From positions 1 to 6,643 of the forward strand of contig JALSZZ010000426.1 in the NCBI GenBank assembly GCA_027075825.1: a DNA stretch of 6,643 nt, in the 5' to 3' direction. This stretch comes from Mariprofundaceae bacterium (lineage in GTDB: Bacteria; Pseudomonadota; Zetaproteobacteria; Mariprofundales; Mariprofundaceae). Shown in pieces: positions 1-5,044 of this stretch (positions are counted from its first letter, which is position 1; each line of letters opens with the position of its first letter). Below the pieces are notes generated by a model. That model made no database searches, was not told the DNA's origin, and saw only the letters and a list, made by a program, of their open reading frames with translations. Position numbers and translations under genes: made by a program.

Positions 1-357
1 CAGCCATTATTCACCCTCTTGTTACATTCGGCAGCTCCACCCGACTTTACCCACGCATCGACTTTGGCCTTCTTGGACTTCCAATAGATGGGCTGAACGA
101 TAAAAGTCGCAATTGCTCAATGTTAGGCTTTGCTGCTTTCGAGCATCCGCAGTGCCCCATTACCCCTCCAACTGTGCGTATATGCAACTATGGAAGCGCC
201 GCCCGGGAAGTCAAACCAGCGCTTCCGGACTTCCCGAACAGACACGGCTTTTTGGTCTGCAGAATCACCGTGGTTGTATATAACGCATTTTGGGTGGCTC
301 GTCAATTTGCGTCTCTGCTTGAATTGTCGTTAGGATTTATCTGTCTCGGTTGACAGC
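1..357. other. No gene supported; cargo remnant or spacer
   Basis: Several frames are open here on both strands but none has a convincing start, ribosome-binding site or recognisable motif. The most protein-like stretch is minus strand 116 to the left edge (IYWKSKKAKVDAWVKSGGAA in part), which is Lys-rich, lacks any normal start codon and runs off the window. It could be the ruined beginning of a gene to the left. No tRNA, attachment site or repeat was found. Confidence 0.4.
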
Positions 358-614
358 ATGTCAGATAAGTAACACTAGCTCACTACCAAGCCACATTATG
401 TCAAGTGACGTATGAAGGTCGCGCAGCATTCTGGAAAGGCGTTCTTTTTGCATTTGGCATTTTGGTCTGATGCCCATTGGAGGTTCTTGGCACATTCTTC
501 TATATGCTTCTCCTATCTCCAGACCTAAAGTCTGGTCCGGAAGTATCGGCAATCAGCGGAGTTATTATTTCGGTGTTTTTAGGACATTACGTCGATGCTG
601 ACAGCGCAGCATGA
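358..614 (+). pseudogene. Decayed small membrane-protein gene
   Basis: One frame (codons from 369 to the stop at 612-614) reads like a small integral membrane protein: GRAAFWKGVLFAFGILV, a stop TGA at 468-470, then PLEVLGTFFYMLLLSPDL, a polar turn, and AISGVIISVFLGHYVDADS. That gives three hydrophobic segments, two of them after the stop. Reading TGA as a mutated TGG (Trp) would restore a continuous protein of about 80 residues. The only nearby ATG that fits (358, MSDK) is out of frame by one base and meets a stop at 370-372, suggesting a frameshift as well. TGA ends the neighbouring genes here, so recoding is not supported. The family is not recognised. The opposite-strand frame over this region is less protein-like and begins with a TTG directly after a stop. 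Confidence 0.4.
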
Positions 615-738
615 AAACCAGAGTCGAGCCCATCATCGATCAAATGCGCAAAAAATTCTGGACATTATCCTTGGAGGGAACTGCTACGGCGAATGGTCGG
701 AACTCACCGCCAATGCTGAGGCCGGCTTGTTTGTTTGA
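595..738 (+). CDS. Small hypothetical ORF, 47 residues
   Basis: ATG at 595 to TGA at 736-738, reading MLTAQHENQS, then AQKILDIILGGNCYGEWSEL near the middle. A weak AGGA lies 11 bases upstream of the ATG. It overlaps the last 20 bases of the decayed membrane frame (stop at 612-614), an arrangement seen in compact operons, and converges on the HEPN gene with a gap of about 60 bases. I do not recognise it. Another plus-strand frame (611-751) overlaps it and cannot be excluded as the real one. Confidence 0.28.
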   Translation: MLTAQHENQSRAHHRSNAQKILDIILGGNCYGEWSELTANAEAGLFV

Positions 739-801
739 TCCCCAAAGCTAATGAACTTAAGTGCAAAACCAAATCAATATGGTATAGGCCGCTTAGAAGC
801 A

Positions 802-1540
802 TCAGAATATAAATGGGTGAACCAGACAAACCCCGTTCTTCTTAGATTTCTCAAAATATTGTTCTGCTTCCTCGGTCTTGAACCACCCTCCTTCATAAAT
901 CTGATGATCAAAAAAATGGTTGAAATGTGTCACCCAAACTCTTGTAAAATCAAATGGGTACCAACTATCCATCAGCGACTCAATTTCAAAAGGAGATTCC
1001 TTTCCCAGATGCACTACCGAATGACGTTTCTTATCCAAGGCTACGATCGCTTCCCAAGCTGAGTCAAAAGAAAAATTGGAATTTGGATTGAAAGCAAATT
1101 TCACATCAAAGGAGGGCAAATGAATTCCGAGCGTTTCTTTGTATGCGTTTTTTATGCCTTCTAAAGACCGCATCGATTGAGCGATCGATATGACCGCAGC
1201 TTCCCTAGGAGGTGTCGCACAAAATTTCATATGAAACCTAAGATACTCTTTGAACTTTTCGACTAGATAATGTTCAAACGCAGAATGAGCTGCGACAATG
1301 ATCTGTTCCCCTACCTCTCTAAAATACCCGTCTTTTTTGATAGCATCCTTTTCATCGTTTGAGAGAGTTACATCGCTTATGTTTAAGATCGAGACCTTAT
1401 CGCCTGACATAATTGCTTCTACTGCGTCTTCTGGTGGATTTCTACCCCTCAGCTTGGAAATTACATGCATGGCATACAGATCGAGGGCACGAACAATTTT
1501 AAGAATCCCTTGTTCACTCTCAATAAACCTATTATAAGCA
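802..1540 (-). CDS. HEPN-domain protein, 5'-truncated by the IS30 relic
   Basis: About 245 residues remain before the TGA at 802-804. The key feature is KKRHSVVHLGKE, an R-x4-H motif (1009-1026) of the HEPN ribonuclease fold, in which Arg and His form the metal-independent active site. Ahead of it is a long helix, GEQIIVAAHSAFEHYLVEKF (about 1311-1252), typical of the first HEPN helices; after it comes an all-helical, aromatic-rich tail. HEPN proteins act as toxins, abortive-infection effectors and RNA nucleases in defence systems. No nucleotidyltransferase antitoxin gene is seen next to it. Upstream of about 1540 the frame enters the IS30 terminal repeat and then unrelated DNA, so the original start is lost. 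The first in-frame ATG inside the gene is at 1470-1468, without a good ribosome-binding site; one at 1602 lies inside the relic. I assign the fold from motif and helix pattern; the exact subfamily is unknown, and activity of the shortened form is doubtful. Confidence 0.55.
1531..1536 (-). promoter_or_regulatory. Possible hybrid -10 box at the IS30 junction
   Basis: The minus strand carries a perfect TATAAT five bases outside the IS30 terminal repeat. Within the repeat, TTGGAA (15-base spacer) or TTGCAC (21-base spacer) could act as a poor -35 element. IS30-type ends are known to create hybrid promoters of this kind for flanking genes. If active, transcripts would start near 1524 and read into the HEPN gene. 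The -35 match and spacing are both weak, so this is a suggestion only. Confidence 0.22.
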
Positions 1541-1546
1541 GCGGAT

Positions 1547-1765
1547 TTAGCTTCCAAGTGCAACTCCCTCGAGCTGGGTTTGGGTGTTGGAGAACACCTC
1601 ATGAGGTGTTCTGTATCCCAAGTTTTCTCTGGACCGATGATTGATGCCGTGCATGATGCGGTCAAGCTCCTCATCGGTGACATTGTCGAACCTTCTGCTC
1701 TTGGGCCGATACTGCCTGACCAGGCCGTTGACGTTTCCATTCAAGCTCCGCTGGTTTGAGGCGTA
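1547..1765 (-). pseudogene. IS30-family transposase, C-terminal fragment
   Basis: About 72 residues remain. Positions 1765-1589 encode NGLVRQYRPK, VTDEELDRIM, INHRSRENLGYRTPHEVF, the signature tail of IS30-type DDE transposases (family pattern NGLIRQYFPK, then a Lys/Arg-rich LGYRTPHEVF). The frame ends normally in VALGS and a stop, with VAL encoded by the terminal repeat. The helix-turn-helix, both catalytic aspartates and most of the core are missing. Upstream of NGL the family's conserved ERGTNENT-like stretch reads QRSLNGNV, so the Glu taken to complete the DDE triad appears to be Gly here. Non-functional. In the left part of the relic the same frame continues upstream without homology. 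Confidence 0.85.
1591..1612. repeat. Perfect 22-bp palindrome inside the transposase fragment
   Basis: AGAACACCTCATGAGGTGTT followed by CT is its own reverse complement. It encodes the conserved Thr-Pro-His-Glu-Val-Phe of the IS30 transposase tail, so it may be a by-product of codon choice rather than a protein-binding site. Confidence 0.6.
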
Positions 1766-1768
1766 AGA

Positions 1769-1798
1769 CCTTGCGCAAGCTATTGAGCTTGCGCAAGG
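1769..1798. repeat. Perfect inverted repeat, 12-bp arms, 6-base loop
   Basis: CCTTGCGCAAGC (1769-1780) pairs perfectly with GCTTGCGCAAGG (1787-1798) around the loop TATTGA. There is no T-run on either side, so an intrinsic terminator is unlikely. A second, weaker inverted repeat (GAGAA-C-TTCTC, 1798-1808) abuts it. The hairpin lies within the IS30 relic, next to the point where transposase homology begins, so it may mark the site of the internal deletion. Confidence 0.7.
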
Positions 1799-1900
1799 AG
1801 AACTTCTCTTGCACCTAAAAGAGACCGAGTTGAGTTTAATCACAGACGGCAAAGCATCTACAAAACCGCCCTCAAAATCCTTTCTCGAAAAGCCTTTGTT

Positions 1901-2002
1901 CTAGTCAAGAACCTCCCTAAATGCGGAAGAGTACCTCACTACTTTTGTTGCCTGGATGCGATGAGAGCGCCCCCAACCAAGATTAACGACCTCATCGATC
2001 AC
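1901..2002 (-). pseudogene. Small coupled frame after the recombinase, possible broken ginD
   Basis: A GTG at 2002-2000 overlaps the recombinase TGA as GTGA, the classic layout for translational coupling. It opens a 33-codon frame (VIDEVVNLGWGRSHRIQATK, then VVRYSSAFREVLD) ending in TAG at 1901-1903. Beyond the TAG the same frame stays open through the IS30 relic, down to the transposase stop at 1547. Alternatively, a one-base deletion just before the TAG would continue the peptide as TRTKAFRERILRAVL, a basic amphipathic helix, ending at TAG 1858-1860. In GInt islands the fourth gene encodes a small helix-loop-helix protein required for recombination, and its expected place is exactly here. 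I do not recognise the peptide itself. It could be an intact tiny gene, a decayed one, or chance. Confidence 0.35.
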
Positions 2003-5000
2003 TGGTAGCGATCAAACATAAAAACCAGCAAAACATGGAGGGCGCTTTTGAGCCCCACACTTTGCTGCAATACTTTAACGCCATTTGAAGCCATCGTAAC
2101 GCTGATATGGCCCAGCGTACTTTCGGGAAGTGAACGGGCTTTCCGCCGCCCCTGGATGATCTGGATCCGCTCAAGGGGAATATCGAGCGAAGAAGACCAA
2201 TATTTCAGGGCTCTTCTCGATTCGGCTTGTCCCAGCCGGCAGTCGGGGAAAAATTTTGCCATCATCCTGGTTTTTGGAACCCCAAGCATCTGCAAGAATT
2301 TCTGACATCTCTTCACTTCCTCGTCGGTGCCGAAGATTGCAGCCTGGCTGTGACTCGGATCGCCGTGCAAAAAACTGGTGAGGCCGAAACACAAGAGAGG
2401 AGAATCCTTTTGAACCAACTCGAAGTTTTCCAGGATCATCTGGAAATCCCTGATGTCCATTCGTGCTCTCGGTTTGCTGGGAACATAAGGCAAACGCGGA
2501 TTACCGTAGCGAGTTTTCACTTCGCGGATGCGTTCTGCATTGTCCCTGATGCGGGCGATATCCCCCGGATCGATGGCATGCACCCGTGAGACCGTCTCAA
2601 TATCCATGCCGTAGTAAAAGAGCATTTTCAGGACAGACGGGATGTCGTGCGGCGCTATGGGATCCAGCAAGGCGTGGCTTGGACTTGCTTGGCGTCTTTT
2701 CCTCGCCGTTTTCAGAATCGGATTGGCCAAGTTTCGTTGATGAGACTTTCTTTCTCGATCAAGGAGAACCGAAATCCATTGGCTTTCATCCCGCCCTTTC
2801 AGCTTCTTCCGTTTGAACTCAAACCAATATTGCGAGGTCAGGCCAGTAAGCGCCCGCAGTGCGGCTTCGGAAATATGGGAATCCATGCGCGTGAAACACA
2901 CCCTAAGGAGCCAGTCGATGAGATGGACATAATTCTTGAGCGTGATCTCAGGCGTCCTGTGCCCGAGAATTTCGCTAACCTGAGCCAAGATATCCCGAAT
3001 GGGCGCCGGCGAAGGCGTTACGAGCGAATGGTGGAACGAATCTCGCAAACTCATGCACGTCCTTCTGGAAAACAGCGGGTGATTGAACAGCGCGATCCTG
3101 CTGTCAGCCATCTCGGGAAGCTCCGGAATAAGCATGCGCATCAGCAACCAATTGGCGCACGAGTGTCGCAGTGAATGAAAAACCAGGCTCTGGTCTCCCG
3201 TGGTATCGTGCAAGGCATGAACAACTGGATCAATGGCAACCTTGGGAGGGAGCGGTTCTTCCGTCGAGCTTGGCATGCAAAACAACAGGGAACGGTCCGC
3301 CCGGCCATTTTGCTCGCTCAGTCGAAGTGCAAACCAATCAATGAATTCCCTGCGCCAGGCTTCTGGCAGTAATTTCCCCACCGGGACTCGCCGGGATCCT
3401 TTGTTTTTCGTGCTCGCATGTTTGTTTGGGCGAACAAGCAGTTCGGGATCGGATCGTCCCGCCACATCGCAGACCAAAAGCGTCAAAATCTCATTCCTTC
3501 TGAGACCACAGTAGAAACCCAAAGCCGCCACAAGGCGCTGGATTCGCCGAATCCGTCCACTCGAAGAAAGCAGTTGGACGGCTTCGTCGAACTCGGCTGG
3601 TGAAATGAGATTGGCATGGACAGCGCTCCCGGCTCTGGCACCCTCCAAGATGGTCAGGTCAAGATCCGGCATATCCGGCAGACTGCTGATGTAGGCCCCG
3701 AAAGCGGCAATTCGATTGGATGTCTGCTGATCATTGCTCAGATCGATCGCTTTTTGCAAACACTCTTCCCAATCCTCAGCCGAATATTCCATGACATTTG
3801 GATCATGCATGGATGCCTTGATGAGCGGATTCTGGATTGCCCCCAAATAACGTTTGATTGACGATGCTTCCAGTCGGTCTTTAAGGATGCTTCCATGCCT
3901 CATTAGATCCAGAATGAAGGATGCGATCAGCAATGGCATCTGCCCCGGAGGATCGTCTGCTGCTTCGTGAAGCGCCTGCTGCACGGCCGCCAACTGCTTT
4001 TTCCTTCCCTTGATGTTCAGGGCGCGGCGAATCTGACGAAGAAATTTCACCTGGTTGGTCGGCGTTGACGTCCTGGCATTCGAGTCGGAATGACGCTTGC
4101 TTTGGATCGGGGTCTCCATGGGAATCTGGTACTCTCTCCGGAAGACCTTCATTCCACTATACAACCGCGCCCATGTCTCCGCTGGCAGTGATGTGATGAA
4201 AGGACGGTCATTGGCGGCTTCGCGCAAAAAAGGAGGCAGAGAAAGGGCTGCCATATTCGAAGCCCATTTGGCCAATGCGGCAGCAGAAACCGGCCGGATA
4301 GACTTTGGGATCTCCATTTCGGCAAAAGTTTTCCGGAGCGCGGAAGGTATGACGTCTGGATCCAACAGGCGACAATAGCCATGCTTTTTCCAGAAATTCA
4401 GGATGAGAAGCTCGGTCAATGGATCCGGGAACCAGCGGACCAATGACGTCTGGTGAGTCGTTCTGTGATGACGGAACAGCTCCACCCATGAACCCCAACG
4501 TTCCACCACCCAGGATTCGGGTGGAGCGACAAGCATGGCTTCCTGTTTCCAGGCTTTGAACAGCCCGCCGTGGACAATCGCGGAGAACAGGATTAAGCCT
4601 GCTTTCGCCTCCCTGCTCAAGGCTTCAAACGCATGCAGTCGAGCATGAACGGATTCTGTCAGCCGACGCAATTTCGGGATGTCACGGAATTCCTTCTCTG
4701 TCAGCAAAGGGATGACCCGGGGCAAGGACACGGTCAGAACGACTTTGTCGACTGTCCATTGCAGCCGCTCCCTTCCGCTGATCAGAATCTTTCGATAGAT
4801 CCCCTCCTTGTATTTGACTTCAGATTTGCCTTGGCTGCTTTCGAAGATTCCTTTCAGAACCTGTCGATGGACATCCTCCCCCAACTCCAATTGCCTGGCA
4901 CCCTCGTAAATCTCCGGATAATTGTTTTCTAACCAGCCAAGAAAGTGTTCTTCGGCCTTTCTTTGCCGCAACAGTTGCTTTCGACGCTGCTCTGGCGCGC

Positions 5001-5040
5001 TATCCGGTATGGCCGTTAGAAGCTGTGTCCAGATGGTCAT
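1999..5040 (-). CDS. Very large tyrosine recombinase, GinC-like, with C-terminal extension
   Basis: Tyrosine recombinase of 1013 residues, about three times the length of XerD-type enzymes. The ATG at 5040 is preferred because it follows the upstream stop by 4 bases; an in-frame TTG at 5079 would add 13 residues and overlap that gene. Regions in order: about 1-230, a helical part with a hydrophobic stretch at 148-160 that may be a degenerate lobe; about 370-465, a likely core-binding domain; about 480-710, the catalytic domain with Arg514 (GLRRNE), Lys545 (STKNKG), His622 and Arg625 (FHSLRHS), His694 (LGHR) and Tyr704 (LKNYVH). His-to-Tyr spacing is the canonical 10. About 300 residues follow the nucleophile, which is unusual: a basic stretch, a helix-turn-helix-like segment near 800-840, and a terminal part like a LAGLIDADG-type fold (see findings). 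It should act with its neighbour in island integration and excision. All catalytic residues are present and no stop interrupts it. The GinC name is inference from size, order and context. Confidence 0.9.
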   Translation of the reverse strand: MTIWTQLLTAIPDSAPEQRRKQLLRQRKAEEHFLGWLENNYPEIYEGARQLELGEDVHRQVLKGIFESSQGKSEVKYKEGIYRKILISGRERLQWTVDKVVLTVSLPRVIPLLTEKEFRDIPKLRRLTESVHARLHAFEALSREAKAGLILFSAIVHGGLFKAWKQEAMLVAPPESWVVERWGSWVELFRHHRTTHQTSLVRWFPDPLTELLILNFWKKHGYCRLLDPDVIPSALRKTFAEMEIPKSIRPVSAAALAKWASNMAALSLPPFLREAANDRPFITSLPAETWARLYSGMKVFRREYQIPMETPIQSKRHSDSNARTSTPTNQVKFLRQIRRALNIKGRKKQLAAVQQALHEAADDPPGQMPLLIASFILDLMRHGSILKDRLEASSIKRYLGAIQNPLIKASMHDPNVMEYSAEDWEECLQKAIDLSNDQQTSNRIAAFGAYISSLPDMPDLDLTILEGARAGSAVHANLISPAEFDEAVQLLSSSGRIRRIQRLVAALGFYCGLRRNEILTLLVCDVAGRSDPELLVRPNKHASTKNKGSRRVPVGKLLPEAWRREFIDWFALRLSEQNGRADRSLLFCMPSSTEEPLPPKVAIDPVVHALHDTTGDQSLVFHSLRHSCANWLLMRMLIPELPEMADSRIALFNHPLFSRRTCMSLRDSFHHSLVTPSPAPIRDILAQVSEILGHRTPEITLKNYVHLIDWLLRVCFTRMDSHISEAALRALTGLTSQYWFEFKRKKLKGRDESQWISVLLDRERKSHQRNLANPILKTARKRRQASPSHALLDPIAPHDIPSVLKMLFYYGMDIETVSRVHAIDPGDIARIRDNAERIREVKTRYGNPRLPYVPSKPRARMDIRDFQMILENFELVQKDSPLLCFGLTSFLHGDPSHSQAAIFGTDEEVKRCQKFLQMLGVPKTRMMAKFFPDCRLGQAESRRALKYWSSSLDIPLERIQIIQGRRKARSLPESTLGHISVTMASNGVKVLQQSVGLKSALHVLLVFMFDRYQ

Positions 5041-5044
5041 TTGC

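Larger units (their letters stand above)
1541..1832 (-). mobile_element. Internally deleted IS30-family relic
   Basis: The right end is clear. On the minus strand GTTGCACTTGGAAGCTAAAT, then CCGC (1564-1541), has the GTTGCACTT core common to IS30-family ends, and the transposase frame ends in it as Val-Ala-Leu, as is usual in the family. A weaker candidate for the opposite end lies at about 1808-1832, where the minus strand reads TTTTAGGTGCAAGAG and shares GTGCAA at the right offset. If both are real, the element is only about 290 bp against about 1 kb for an intact IS30-type element, so most of the transposase gene has been lost. The left boundary is uncertain and no target duplication could be assigned. 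Confidence 0.6.

Noticed and set aside
122..128. GTTAGGC, an integron attC-like core (GTTRRRY)
   Set aside because: No matching inverse core and no attC hairpin within 130 bases on either side; a 7-base match alone is uninformative.
120..353. Overlapping frames of 60-77 codons on both strands
   Set aside because: Mutually exclusive, no initiation signals, no motifs; expected by chance in stop-poor DNA.
350..375. TTGACA followed by AT-rich DNA, as a plus-strand promoter
   Set aside because: No acceptable -10 box at 16-18 bases spacing.
519..535. CCAGAC-CTAAA-GTCTGG hairpin as terminator or IS end
   Set aside because: Six-base arms without a T-run and without a partner repeat; likely chance.
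361..552. Minus-strand frame of 63 codons with a TTG start
   Set aside because: The TTG follows directly after an in-frame stop with no ribosome-binding site, and the plus strand here reads as a membrane protein.
1787..2008. Plus-strand frame of 73 codons opposite the ginD-like frame (VEFNHRRQSIYKTALKILSR in part)
   Set aside because: It looks somewhat protein-like, but has no usable start, begins inside the hairpin, matches nothing I recognise and lies antisense to a better-placed frame.
1996..2014. CGATCA direct repeat around the recombinase stop, as an attachment site
   Set aside because: Only six bases, inside coding sequence; island ends would lie outside the operon.
2048..4932. Numerous plus-strand frames of 65-175 codons across the recombinase gene
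   Set aside because: Antisense shadows of a gene with a complete catalytic signature.
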